Assembly (NCBI RefSeq): GCF_003287405.1 | Contig: NZ_PRLD01000007.1 | Location: 62,001 to 126,000, forward strand | Origin: Faecalibacterium prausnitzii | GTDB taxonomy: Bacteria > Bacillota > Clostridia > Oscillospirales > Ruminococcaceae | Length of the DNA stretch: 64,000 bases | Direction of reading: 5' to 3' | Shown here: one piece after another, positions 7,686 to 16,007 of the stretch | How positions within the stretch are numbered: position 1 is the first letter of the stretch | How the letters are laid out: every line of letters begins with the position of its first letter | The notes under the pieces: model-generated | What the model saw: only the letters and a program-made list of their open reading frames with translations | The model's database searches: none | What the model was told of the DNA's origin: nothing | Translations under genes and position numbers: made by a program

Positions 7686-8534
7686 ATGAAAAGCAAGATC
7701 ATTGTAGATTCCTCTGCAAATGTGTACCAGCTCCCCGATGTGGATTTTGCCTGCGTGCCGCTGAAGATCCTGACCGATGAGCAGGAGTATGTGGACACCG
7801 CAGAGGTGGATGCCCCCGCGCTGGCTCAGATGATGCGCACCTATAAGGGCCGCACCAGCACCTCCTGCCCCAATATCTCGGACTGGCTCACCGCCTACGA
7901 GGGTGCAGACGAGGTGTACGTTGTGACCATTACCGGCACGCTGTCCGGCGCTTACAACGCCGCGCTGCTGGCGGGCGAGGAATACGAGCAGAGCCACGAG
8001 GGCGCGCGGGTCTTTGTGCTGGACAGCCTGTCTACTGGTGCGGAGTCCCGGCTGCTGGTGGAGCGTTTGGCGGCGCTGATCAAGGCCGGCAAGCCCTTTG
8101 ATACCGTATGTGAGGAGATCCGGGCGTACCATGAGCACACTCATCTGCTGTTTGCGCTGGAATCTCTGGCAAACCTTGCCCGCAATGGCCGCGTGAAGCC
8201 CGCTGTGGCTGCTGTGGCGCGGATGCTGGGTATCCGGGTCATCGGGCAGGCCAGCGATGCCGGTGATCTGGAGGTTCTTTGCAAGACCCGCGGCGAGCAC
8301 GGCGCACTGGAGCGCATGGTGCTGGAAATGAAGGCGCACGGCCTGACCAACGGCCGGGTGCACATCGACCACTGCTGCAACGCTGCCGCTGCGGAGCGGC
8401 TGAAGCACATGGTCCATGCCGTGTTCCCGGAGGCCAAGGTGGAGGTAGGCACCTGCGGCGCTCTGTGCAGCTACTATGCGGAGTACGGCGGCCTGATGGT
8501 GGGCTACGAGGATAACGAAGCACCGACCGTCTGA
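7686..8534 (+). CDS. DegV family fatty-acid-binding protein
   Basis: A 282-residue DegV-fold protein. DegV/FakB proteins bind a fatty acid and, with the kinase FakA, present it for phosphorylation and phospholipid synthesis. The sequence has the N-terminal IIVDSSANV (DSS motif), the TSCPNISDWLTAYEG segment with the conserved T-S near residues 58-59, VTITGTLSGAYNAA, and the DSLSTGAESRLLVE region, and ends with a HxxxxGALCSYYAEYGGLMVGY-like pocket. The start at 7686 has a GGAG site. No fakA is next to it, but a cardiolipin synthase gene lies downstream behind a terminator. Which ligand it binds is unknown. Confidence 0.9.
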   Translation: MKSKIIVDSSANVYQLPDVDFACVPLKILTDEQEYVDTAEVDAPALAQMMRTYKGRTSTSCPNISDWLTAYEGADEVYVVTITGTLSGAYNAALLAGEEYEQSHEGARVFVLDSLSTGAESRLLVERLAALIKAGKPFDTVCEEIRAYHEHTHLLFALESLANLARNGRVKPAVAAVARMLGIRVIGQASDAGDLEVLCKTRGEHGALERMVLEMKAHGLTNGRVHIDHCCNAAAAERLKHMVHAVFPEAKVEVGTCGALCSYYAEYGGLMVGYEDNEAPTV

Positions 8535-8557
8535 GCAGAAAATATAGAATAGGATCT

Positions 8558-8600
8558 TGATTCACCGGGGCCTCTGCGGACGCTCCGGTGAATTTTTTTA
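8558..8600 (+). terminator. Terminator after degV
   Basis: ATTCACCGGGGCC / GCTCCGGTGAAT hairpin with seven following T residues. Confidence 0.85.
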
Positions 8601-8635
8601 CGAGGAATAATTCCGGTGCACCCGACACCAAAAAC

Positions 8636-8664
8636 TTGCAAAGGGTGAAAAACCGCGTTATACT
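8636..8664 (+). promoter_or_regulatory. Promoter of the cardiolipin synthase gene
   Basis: TTGCAA (8636-8641), 17-bp spacer, TATACT (8659-8664), 34 bp before the ATG. Confidence 0.7.
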
Positions 8665-8698
8665 TAACCGTATTAGAAACACGGAAAGGGGAGATGGT

Positions 8699-10240
8699 AT
8701 GCTGTTCCGGTTGCCGATCGTCAAATTTTTCAACCGCATCCTCAACCGCATCACGGTCACGGTGGTGCTGGTGGCGCTGCAGCTTGCATGGCTGGCGTGG
8801 GTGTTTTTTGCCCTCACCACCGGCACGGCGCGGGTGTGGGTCACCGGGGTGCTCAACGGGTTGAGCCTGCTGATCATTCTGTATCTGGTGCGCAAGGACG
8901 AAAACAGCGCCTATAAGGTGGGCTGGATCGCCCTCATCGGGCTGCTGCCGCTGCTGGGCGGGGCGCTGTATCTGGCCTTTGGCAACAAGCGCCCTTCCCG
9001 CCGCCTGCGCAGCAAAATGCAAGCGGTGGAGCAGGCACACCGCACAGACCGCGCCCAGCAGCCCGGGCAGACTGCCGGGCTGTGCGATGAAAACCGGGGC
9101 GTGAGCCGCTACCTGACCCAGTACGGCTGCTATCCTGCATGGCAGAACACCACCGCCCGGTATTTCTCCTGCGGCGAAGCCATGTATCCGGCATTGCTGG
9201 CGGATCTTGAAAAAGCGGAAAAGAGCATCTTTCTGGAGTTTTTCATCGTCAGTCAGGGCAAGATGTGGCAGGGCGTGGAGGACATTCTGCGGCGCAAGGC
9301 GGCGCAGGGGGTGGACGTGCGGCTGATCTATGATGATTTTGGCAGTTTGCTGGGTCTGCCCAAGGACTTTGTGGTGCGCATGGAGCGGGCGCATATCCGC
9401 TGCATCCCCTTTAACCCGGTGGTGCCGCTGCTTTCGCTGGTGATGAACCACCGCGACCACCGCAAGATCGTGGTGATAGACGGCAAAGTAGCCTACACCG
9501 GCGGCATCAATCTGGCAGACGAATACATCAACGCGATCACCCGCTTCGGCTACTGGAAGGACGCGGGCTTGCGCATCGAGGGCGCTGCGGTGTGGAACTT
9601 TACCGTGATGTTTCTGGATTTCTGGAACGCCTTCCGCCCCTTCGAGCAGGATTACAGCGCCTTCCGTCCGCAGCTTGCGGTACTGCCCGCCAGCGATGGG
9701 GTGGTGCAGCCCTACGCGGACAGCCCGCTGGACGAAGAGCCGGTGGCAGAAACCGTCTATCTGGATATTCTGGCACAAGCACAGCAGTACGTTTATTTTT
9801 ATACGCCCTATCTCGCCATCGGCGAGGAAATGCTGGACGCGCTGCGCAACGCCGCCAAGCGCGGGGTGGATGTGCGGCTGGTGCTGCCGGGCATCCCGGA
9901 CAAAAAGCTGGTGTTCCGGCTGAGTCGCTCGTACTATCTGCCCCTGCTGCGGGCGGGGGTGCGCATCTACGAGTACACCCCGGGCTTTCTCCACGCCAAG
10001 TGCTGCGTCAGCGATGACCGCGCGGCGGTGGTGGGCAGCATCAATATGGACTACCGCAGTATGTTCCTGCACTTCGAGTGCGGGGTGCTGCTGCTGCAAA
10101 ACAGTCAGGTGCTGGCTTTGCGGGACGATGTGCGCCGCACCCTGCCCCAGTGCCGGGAGGTGCAGTGCGCGGACTGCCGCACCGGGCTGGCCGGTACGGT
10201 GCTGGACAGCGTGCTGCGGCTGTTAAGCCCCTTGATGTAA
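8699..10240 (+). CDS. cls: Cardiolipin synthase (phospholipase D family)
   Basis: Membrane enzyme that condenses two phosphatidylglycerols into cardiolipin and glycerol. The 513-residue protein has two N-terminal membrane spans (about residues 19-40 and 45-95), then two HKD phospholipase-D motifs. The first is in NHRDHRKIVVIDGKVAYTGG near residue 245-265, and the second in HAKCCVSDDRAAVVGSINMD near 430-450. The ATG at 8699 is chosen for its AAAGGGGAG site; longer in-frame starts overlap the promoter. Length and architecture are typical for the Firmicutes enzyme. It is probably monocistronic or read through into the lipoprotein gene 92 bp downstream. Confidence 0.93.
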   Translation: MLFRLPIVKFFNRILNRITVTVVLVALQLAWLAWVFFALTTGTARVWVTGVLNGLSLLIILYLVRKDENSAYKVGWIALIGLLPLLGGALYLAFGNKRPSRRLRSKMQAVEQAHRTDRAQQPGQTAGLCDENRGVSRYLTQYGCYPAWQNTTARYFSCGEAMYPALLADLEKAEKSIFLEFFIVSQGKMWQGVEDILRRKAAQGVDVRLIYDDFGSLLGLPKDFVVRMERAHIRCIPFNPVVPLLSLVMNHRDHRKIVVIDGKVAYTGGINLADEYINAITRFGYWKDAGLRIEGAAVWNFTVMFLDFWNAFRPFEQDYSAFRPQLAVLPASDGVVQPYADSPLDEEPVAETVYLDILAQAQQYVYFYTPYLAIGEEMLDALRNAAKRGVDVRLVLPGIPDKKLVFRLSRSYYLPLLRAGVRIYEYTPGFLHAKCCVSDDRAAVVGSINMDYRSMFLHFECGVLLLQNSQVLALRDDVRRTLPQCREVQCADCRTGLAGTVLDSVLRLLSPLM

Positions 10241-10332
10241 CTGCCTGCTCATAAAATCCCGCGCGGCGGGGCATACTGGCTCCAAAGCCTGCGTTAGCAA
10301 TGCAGGCACGGAAAGGGAGCGTATGTGACGAT

Positions 10333-11361
10333 ATGAAACAGGCATCGCGATGGTTTTTGTGCTGCACGCTGGCGGCAGCACTGGCATTGACCGGCTGCGG
10401 CGGGGGAAGCTCCGGCAGCAGCTCCGGCTCTATGAGCGGCAGCACCTCTGCGGGCAGCAGCGCGGCGCAAAGCGCGGCGTGGCGCACCGGACTGGGCGTT
10501 CTGACCGAAGCGACGGGTACAGACCGTGCGGGCAATATCCGCACCGTGGCGGCTGCCGTGCTGCTGGATGCAGACGGCAAGCTGGCGGGGGTGACACTGG
10601 ACGAGCTGGAGCTTTCGGTCAGCGCGGACGGCACCGGCAAGGTGACCACCCCTACCGACACCCGCACCAAGCGCCAGAAGGGGAAGGACTATCCGCTGGC
10701 AGAGGTGTCCGGCCTGAAAAAGGGCTGGGCAGAGCAGGCCGATGCCTTTGGCAGCTGGCTTGAGGGCAAGACCCCGGAGGAAGTGAAAAAGCTGAAAACG
10801 GATGCAGACGGCAAGCCCACCGATGCAGACCTTCTCTCCGGCTGCACCATCGCGGTGGACCGCTACCGGGATGCCGTTGTCCGCGCCTGCGAGAATGCGC
10901 AGGTGCTGGGCGCTGCCCGGGGCGATACGGTCAAACTGGGCGTTGAGGTAGCCGAAATGCCGCAGGGGCTTGCGGGCACAGATGATAAGGACGCACAGGT
11001 GCAGGCTAAGATCACGCTGGCGGTGGTGACTATGGACGAGAACGCCCGGGTGACCAGCGCCATCGGGGATATGACCGAGCCGGAGCTGACGGTCAGCGCG
11101 GACGGCACGGTGTCTGCCCCGCGTGAGCCGGTGTACACCAAAAACGAACTGGGCGACCGCTACGGGATGCGCAGCGCAAGCGCGTTAGGCAAGGAGTGGT
11201 ACGAGCACAGCGCAGGCTGGTGCGGCTACCTGAAAGGCAAAAACGCCGTGGAGATCGGCAAACTCTCCGCAGACGGCACAGACGCCGACCTGAAGGCGCT
11301 GTGCACCATCTCGGTCACCGACCTGCAAAAGGCGGTGCTGAAGGCCATGGCGGAGCAGTAG
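10333..11361 (+). CDS. Lipoprotein with two tandem copies of an uncharacterised domain
   Basis: A 342-residue predicted lipoprotein. The signal ends in the lipobox LALTGC near residues 16-21 and is followed by a Gly/Ser-rich linker. The mature part consists of two related units. Each has a strand pair ending in A-x-V-T/G (VAAAVLLDADGKLAGVTLDELELSVSADG; ITLAVVTMDENARVTSAIG...ELTVSADG), then a TRTKRQKGKDY / YTKNELGDRYGM segment, a Trp/Gly-x-W-L/GYLKGK stretch and a terminal C-T-I-x-V-x-x-x-x-x-AV helix. FMN-binding or metal-sensing relatives are possible, but I do not recognise the family. The start is fixed by AAAGGGAG upstream; other frames terminate at once. Confidence 0.75.
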   Translation: MKQASRWFLCCTLAAALALTGCGGGSSGSSSGSMSGSTSAGSSAAQSAAWRTGLGVLTEATGTDRAGNIRTVAAAVLLDADGKLAGVTLDELELSVSADGTGKVTTPTDTRTKRQKGKDYPLAEVSGLKKGWAEQADAFGSWLEGKTPEEVKKLKTDADGKPTDADLLSGCTIAVDRYRDAVVRACENAQVLGAARGDTVKLGVEVAEMPQGLAGTDDKDAQVQAKITLAVVTMDENARVTSAIGDMTEPELTVSADGTVSAPREPVYTKNELGDRYGMRSASALGKEWYEHSAGWCGYLKGKNAVEIGKLSADGTDADLKALCTISVTDLQKAVLKAMAEQ

Positions 11362-11959
11362 AGGACGATTTGGAATGCCCGCCGCGTGCGCTTTGGGCAT
11401 GATCAGCGGAAAAATTATTTTTTATTTCGAGATAGCGGAGCGTCTGCGGACGCTCCGCTATCTCATTTTCACGGGAGGGGTTGTGAAGGAAAACGGCATT
11501 TGCAGCGCCTACTTCCTACGGAAGCGGCGGCGCTGCGGGAGATACCCCCTCAGGCGCTAACGCGCCAGATTCCCCCTTTTGTCACCTGCGGTGACATCTT
11601 CCCCCGGCCGGGGGAAGTCTTTCCTCAAGGGGACGCCTTATGGAGGTACCGCAAAGTTTCTCGCCACCGCGAAAAGCCGTCCCCTTGGGGAAGGTGGCTG
11701 CGAACGCAGTGAGCAGACGGAAGGGGTATTTGCAGCTGCCCTCTCAGGCGCAAAGCCGAAAGGGGTATGCACACTTTCCCACAAAAAGCGGGCTTACGGG
11801 CGGGGCAAAGCAGTGCATTGTGCAAAAAATGAAGGTTTCCTCTTGCCAAACGGCGGCAAACGCGCTATTCTATAGCTACAGTTTACCACTTTAGCATGGT
11901 AAAATGGTAAAACAAGAGGGAAGCGGGACACAGAACGTCCCCCATGGGAGGAAAAAGAT
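11362..11959. repeat. Non-coding stretch with Faecalibacterium-type palindromic repeats
   Basis: A 598-bp gap without a convincing gene. Around 11430-11465 a GCGTCTGCGGACGC-centred hairpin may end the lipoprotein transcript. From about 11535 to 11765 lie back-to-back palindromic units. One core runs from AAGGGGACGCCTTATGG (about 11636) to CCGTCCCCTTGGGGAAGG and GACGGAAGGGGTA (about 11731), and closely matches the unit at 27842-27978. The last 100 bp carry the probable promoter and the ribosome site of the ABC transporter gene. Confidence 0.7.
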
Positions 11960-12802
11960 ATGAAACTCAAGCGTATTGCAAGTGCATTTCTGGCCGGTGC
12001 TCTGGCACTGAGCCTTGCAGCCTGCGGCGGCAGTGCATCCACCTCTGCGGCGGCTTCTGCTTCCGGCAGTGCAGCCGGTTCGGCTTCTGCCGCAGCGGGC
12101 AGCGATCTGGACTACATCAAGGGCAAGGGCAAAATGGTCATCGGCTACACCGTGTACGAGCCCATGAACTACACCGATGCCGACGGCAACTTTACCGGCT
12201 TTGATACCGAGCTTGCCACCGCTGTGTGCGCAAAGCTGGGCGTAGAGCCGGAGTTCGTGGAGATCAACTGGGACACCAAGGTGGTGGAGCTGGACGCCAA
12301 GAGCATCGACTGCATCTGGAACGGCATGACTCTGACCGAGGATATCATGGCTAACACCGCCACCACCAAGGCCTACGCCAAGAATGCACAGGTCGTGGTG
12401 GTCAAGGAGGGCACCGCCTACACCTCCACCGCCGACCTTTCCGGTAAGACCGTGGTGGCCGAGGCCGGTTCTGCCGGTGAAGCCGCCATTCAGGGCGATG
12501 AAAACCTTGCCAAGGCCGATTATGTTTCCAAGAGCGTGCAGACCGACTGCCTGATGGAGGTTGCTGCCGGTACGGCAGACGCCGCTGTGCTGGATCTGAC
12601 CCTTGCCAACGCTATGATCGGGGAGGGCACCGACTACGCCGGTCTGAAGATCGTGGACGAGCTGAACGCCGAGGAGTACGGCGTGGCTTTCCGCAAGGGC
12701 AGCGATGCCGCCGCCGCAGTGGACACCGCCTTTGATGAGCTGAAGGCTGACGGTACCATGCAGGCACTGGCAGAGAAGTACGAGCTGGCGCTGGCGGACT
12801 GA
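11960..12802 (+). CDS. Amino acid ABC transporter substrate-binding lipoprotein
   Basis: A 280-residue extracytoplasmic solute-binding protein of family 3. The signal peptide ends in the lipobox LSLAAC near residues 17-22, followed by a Ser/Ala-rich linker to about residue 48. The bilobed domain shows KMVIGYTVYEPMNYTDADGNFTGFDTELATAV, the family's first-lobe signature, then the hinge and ...YGVAFRKGSDAAAAV near the end. It lies 38 bp before the permease and ATPase genes, so this is a complete polar amino-acid uptake system. The ligand (for example glutamine, cystine or histidine) cannot be read from the sequence. Confidence 0.92.
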   Translation: MKLKRIASAFLAGALALSLAACGGSASTSAAASASGSAAGSASAAAGSDLDYIKGKGKMVIGYTVYEPMNYTDADGNFTGFDTELATAVCAKLGVEPEFVEINWDTKVVELDAKSIDCIWNGMTLTEDIMANTATTKAYAKNAQVVVVKEGTAYTSTADLSGKTVVAEAGSAGEAAIQGDENLAKADYVSKSVQTDCLMEVAAGTADAAVLDLTLANAMIGEGTDYAGLKIVDELNAEEYGVAFRKGSDAAAAVDTAFDELKADGTMQALAEKYELALAD

Positions 12803-12840
12803 GCCGGGCGTAAAACAAAACGATAGATGGGTGTGTTTTT

Positions 12841-13494
12841 GTGTCTGTAATCCTTGGGCGCCTTTCCGGCGCGTTCCTGCTCAACTGTGAGCTGTTTGCC
12901 CTTACGCTGCTGTTTGCATTGCCGCTGGGGCTGGTGGTGGCCTTTGGTTCCATGAGCCGGTGCAGGCTGCTGTCCGGTGCGGTAAAGACCTTTGTCTGGG
13001 TCATCCGCGGCACGCCGCTGATGCTGCAGATCATCGTCATTTATCTTGGTCCCGGTCTGCTGGGCATGAATAACCCGTGGCCCTCCGGCTCCGGCGGACG
13101 CATGGTGGCGGCGGTGGTGGCCTTTGCCATCAATTACGCCTGCTATTTTTCGGAGATCTACCGCGGCGGCATCGAGGCCGTGCCCAAAGGGCAGACCGAG
13201 GCCGGGCAGGTGCTGGGCATGACCCGCACGCAGATCTTTTTCAAGGTCACCCTTTTGCAGGTGGTCAAGCGCATCCTGCCGCCCATGGGCAACGAGATCA
13301 TCACCCTTGTCAAGGACACCTCGCTGGCAAACACCATCGCCAACAAGGAAATCATCATGATGGCCAAGGAGTACAGCGCAAAGGGCCTGATCTGGCCGCT
13401 GTTCTCCACGGCGCTGTTCTTCCTTGTGTTCGTAGGCGCGCTCACCCTGCTGTTCAACTGGGCTGAAAAGAAACTGGATTATTTCCGCTGCTGA
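12841..13494 (+). CDS. Amino acid ABC transporter permease (HisM/GlnP type)
   Basis: A 217-residue inner-membrane permease with about five membrane spans. It carries the HisMQ-family N-terminal region (ELFALTLLFALPLGLVVAFG), the VWVIRGTPLMLQI motif near residues 55-67, and the EAA cytoplasmic loop EIYRGGIEAVPKGQTEAGQVLGMT near 105-128, which contacts the ATPase. The start is GTG at 12841. It lies between the binding protein and the ATPase in one operon. A single permease gene implies a homodimeric channel. Confidence 0.92.
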   Translation: MSVILGRLSGAFLLNCELFALTLLFALPLGLVVAFGSMSRCRLLSGAVKTFVWVIRGTPLMLQIIVIYLGPGLLGMNNPWPSGSGGRMVAAVVAFAINYACYFSEIYRGGIEAVPKGQTEAGQVLGMTRTQIFFKVTLLQVVKRILPPMGNEIITLVKDTSLANTIANKEIIMMAKEYSAKGLIWPLFSTALFFLVFVGALTLLFNWAEKKLDYFRC

Positions 13495-13510
13495 GGAGGT
13501 TTTTAAGAAT

Positions 13511-14293
13511 ATGGCATTACTGGAAGCCTCCGGCATTGGCAAAAATTTCGGAGATACAAAGGTCTTAAAGGACATTTCTCTTACTTTGGAGCAGGGCGAG
13601 GCACTGGCCATTATCGGCTCGTCCGGCTCCGGCAAGACCACCCTGCTGCGCTGCCTGAACTTTCTGGAGCGGCCGGACACCGGCTGCATCCGGGTGAACG
13701 GCGAGACCATGTGGGACGCCGCCGACCCCGCCACCCAGCGGGAGAGCGAGATCCGCAAAAAGCGGCTGCACTTCGGGCTGGTGTTCCAGAACTTCAACCT
13801 TTTCCCGCAGTATACCGCCTTGCAGAACGTGATGCTGGCAGGGGAACTGCTGGCAAAGGAGCGCCCGGACTACCGCGCCAACAAAAAGGCGGTGCACGCC
13901 CAGCTGGAACAGCAGGCGCGGGAGCTGCTGGCGCAGATGGGGCTTTCGGAGCGGGCAGACCACTACCCGCACCAGCTTTCCGGCGGGCAGCAGCAGCGGG
14001 TAGCCATTGCCCGTGCGCTGGCACTGCACCCGGACATCCTCTGCTTCGACGAGCCTACCAGCGCCCTTGACCCGGAACTGACCGGCGAGGTGCTGCGGGT
14101 GCTGCGGGAGCTGGCCGACCGCAAGACCACCATGATCATCGTGACCCACGAGATGCACTTTGCCCGGGATGTGGCTGACCGCATCCTGTTCATGGACGGC
14201 GGCGTGGTGGTGGAGGAAGGCCCTGCAAAGCAGCTGATCGACCACCCGCGCGAGCAGCGCACCAAACAGTTTCTGGCACACTACGCGGAGTGA
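13511..14293 (+). CDS. Amino acid ABC transporter ATP-binding protein
   Basis: A 260-residue ATPase energising the preceding permease. All motifs are present: Walker A GSSGSGKTT near residues 37-45, the Q-loop VFQNFNLFPQYT, the signature LSGGQQQRVAIARAL near 155-170, Walker B ILCFDEPTSALDPE, and the H-loop VTHEMHFARDVADR. This layout is the GlnQ/HisP/PAAT group. A GAGGAGG ribosome site overlaps the end of the permease gene 16 nt upstream. It is the last gene of the three-gene operon. Confidence 0.94.
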   Translation: MALLEASGIGKNFGDTKVLKDISLTLEQGEALAIIGSSGSGKTTLLRCLNFLERPDTGCIRVNGETMWDAADPATQRESEIRKKRLHFGLVFQNFNLFPQYTALQNVMLAGELLAKERPDYRANKKAVHAQLEQQARELLAQMGLSERADHYPHQLSGGQQQRVAIARALALHPDILCFDEPTSALDPELTGEVLRVLRELADRKTTMIIVTHEMHFARDVADRILFMDGGVVVEEGPAKQLIDHPREQRTKQFLAHYAE

Positions 14294-14348
14294 GCAAAAT
14301 CACCAATTCTTTACGCAAAAAAATGGAAATGTTGATGCAAACCAAGTC

Positions 14349-14377
14349 TTGTAAAACCGGCGCTGCTCCGCTATAAT
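14349..14377 (+). promoter_or_regulatory. Promoter of the MATE gene
   Basis: TTGTAA (14349-14354), 17-bp spacer, TATAAT (14372-14377), about 108 bp upstream of the start codon, leaving a leader of about 100 nt. Confidence 0.75.
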
Positions 14378-14401
14378 ACCACTCATGAATCCTTACAACG
14401 T

Positions 14402-14434
14402 CCTGCCGCTTTTCCGGCAGGGCGTTTTTCACGG
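14402..14434 (+). terminator. Attenuator-like hairpin in the leader of the MATE gene
   Basis: CCTGCCG-CTTT-TCCGGCAGG hairpin followed by GCGTTTTT, located between the promoter and the ribosome site. A short in-frame leader reading ATG-AAT-CCT begins just before it. This fits transcription attenuation, although no competing antiterminator was worked out. Confidence 0.5.
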
Positions 14435-14484
14435 CAAAAATGCGAACATCCATCTTTTTTTGTGTTGGCAGGAGGTATATTTCC

Positions 14485-15846
14485 ATGACCAAAGATATGA
14501 CGCAGGGCAGCCCGCTGAAGCTGCTGCTTGCCTTTGCTGTGCCGCTGATGCTGGGCAGCCTGTTCCAGCAGTTCTACAATCTGGCCGATACCATCATCGT
14601 GGGTCGGTTCGTGGGCGTGGAAGCACTGGCGGCGGTAGGCAGCGTGGGCGGCCTGAACTATCTGGTGCTGGGCTTTGTCAACGGCATTGCCTGCGGCTTT
14701 TCCATCCCCATCTCATGGACCTTCGGTGCCCACGACCACCACGAGATGCGCCGCTACACCGCCAATACCGTGTGGCTGTCCATCGCCTTTGCCACGGTGC
14801 TTACCATCGTTACGGTGGCTATGACCCGTCTGGTGCTGGTGTGGACGAACACCCCGGCCGATATCATTGACCTTGCGGATGTGTATATCCGCACCATTTT
14901 TGCAGGCATCCCCTTCACTCTGCTTTATAATGTGACCAGCGCCCTGATGCGTGCACTGGGCGACAGCAAGCGCCCGCTGTATTTTCTGCTGGTGGCCAGT
15001 GTGCTGAATATCGGGCTGGACCTTGCCTGCATCATTGTGTTCAACATGGGCGCGTTCGGCGCGGCCTTTGCCACCGTGTTCAGTCAGGCTGTGGCGGGCA
15101 TCGGCAGCCTTATTTACATCATGCGCCACTACCCGGAGCTGCGCTGGAGCAGGGAAGAGGGCCGCATCAGCGCACCGCACTGCGCAAAGCTTTGCGCCAT
15201 GGGTCTCCCCATGGGCTTGCAGTGCAGTATTACCGCCATTGGCAGCGTGGTGCTGCAGGGCGCGGTGAACGGTCTGGGCAGCGATATCGTGGCGGCGCAG
15301 ACCGCCGGCGGCAAGGCCGCGCAGTTCCTCAGCGTGCCGCTGGAGAGCATCGGCACCGCCATGACCACCTACACCAGCCAGAATATGGGCGCAAAAGACC
15401 TTGGCCGTGTGAACCGCGGCGTGAACACCGCACTGGGCATCGGCTGCGTGTACAGTGTGGCGTCCTTCCTCATCCTGCGCGTGCTGGACAAGCCCCTGAT
15501 CGGCCTGTTTCTGGACGCAGGCGAGACCGCCATTATGGCCAACGCGCAGGAGTTCATCTTCTGGAACAGCGTGTTCTACATCCCGCTGGCGGTGCTTATC
15601 ATCTACCGCTACACCATTCAGGGTCTGGGGCACTCCGGCCTTGCCATGTTTGCCGGTGTGGCTGAAATGATCGCCCGCGCCATGGTGGGCTTCTGGTTCG
15701 TGCCGCTGTGGGGCTACTTTGCCGCCTGCATCGCAAACCCGGTGGCATGGTTCTTTGCCTGCTTCTTCCTGATCCCGGCGTATTTTGTGGTGTTCCGTAA
15801 ACTGCAAAAGGAAAAGCAGCAGGAAGCCGCCGCAAAGGCGCAGTAA
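14485..15846 (+). CDS. MATE family efflux transporter
   Basis: A 453-residue cation-coupled multidrug exporter of the MATE family (DinF/NorM-like subgroup common in Clostridia). It has twelve predicted membrane spans. The first repeat begins [37 protein letters not shown], the hallmark of the family, and the pseudo-symmetric second half starts near residue 240 with [19 protein letters not shown]. The start at 14485 has GGAGG at 9 nt; a longer in-frame ORF has no ribosome site. Its promoter and leader hairpin suggest regulated expression. The substrate is unknown. Confidence 0.92.
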   Translation: MTKDMTQGSPLKLLLAFAVPLMLGSLFQQFYNLADTIIVGRFVGVEALAAVGSVGGLNYLVLGFVNGIACGFSIPISWTFGAHDHHEMRRYTANTVWLSIAFATVLTIVTVAMTRLVLVWTNTPADIIDLADVYIRTIFAGIPFTLLYNVTSALMRALGDSKRPLYFLLVASVLNIGLDLACIIVFNMGAFGAAFATVFSQAVAGIGSLIYIMRHYPELRWSREEGRISAPHCAKLCAMGLPMGLQCSITAIGSVVLQGAVNGLGSDIVAAQTAGGKAAQFLSVPLESIGTAMTTYTSQNMGAKDLGRVNRGVNTALGIGCVYSVASFLILRVLDKPLIGLFLDAGETAIMANAQEFIFWNSVFYIPLAVLIIYRYTIQGLGHSGLAMFAGVAEMIARAMVGFWFVPLWGYFAACIANPVAWFFACFFLIPAYFVVFRKLQKEKQQEAAAKAQ

Positions 15847-15885
15847 GGGTTCATAAAAAGTGCTTTTTCTTTTCGCCTTTTCATG

Positions 15886-15891
15886 CTATAA
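15886..15891 (+). promoter_or_regulatory. Candidate -10 box for the aconitase-like operon
   Basis: TATAAT at 15886-15891 with only a weak T-rich -35 region, about 115 bp before the start. The leader contains short GC-rich hairpins. Confidence 0.4.
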
Positions 15892-16007
15892 TAACAAATA
15901 AATACGGCTTTTGCCGTAACAGGGCAGGGCAGGGGGGACCCCGCACTGCCGGGGCAATGCCCGCAATTGCGGCGGGCGGGAAAATACAAAAAGAGAGGCG
16001 AATCGAG

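Noticed and set aside
11362-11959. Several short ORFs between the lipoprotein and the ABC transporter
   Set aside because: They cross palindromic repeats, lack ribosome sites and give Pro/Arg-rich products.
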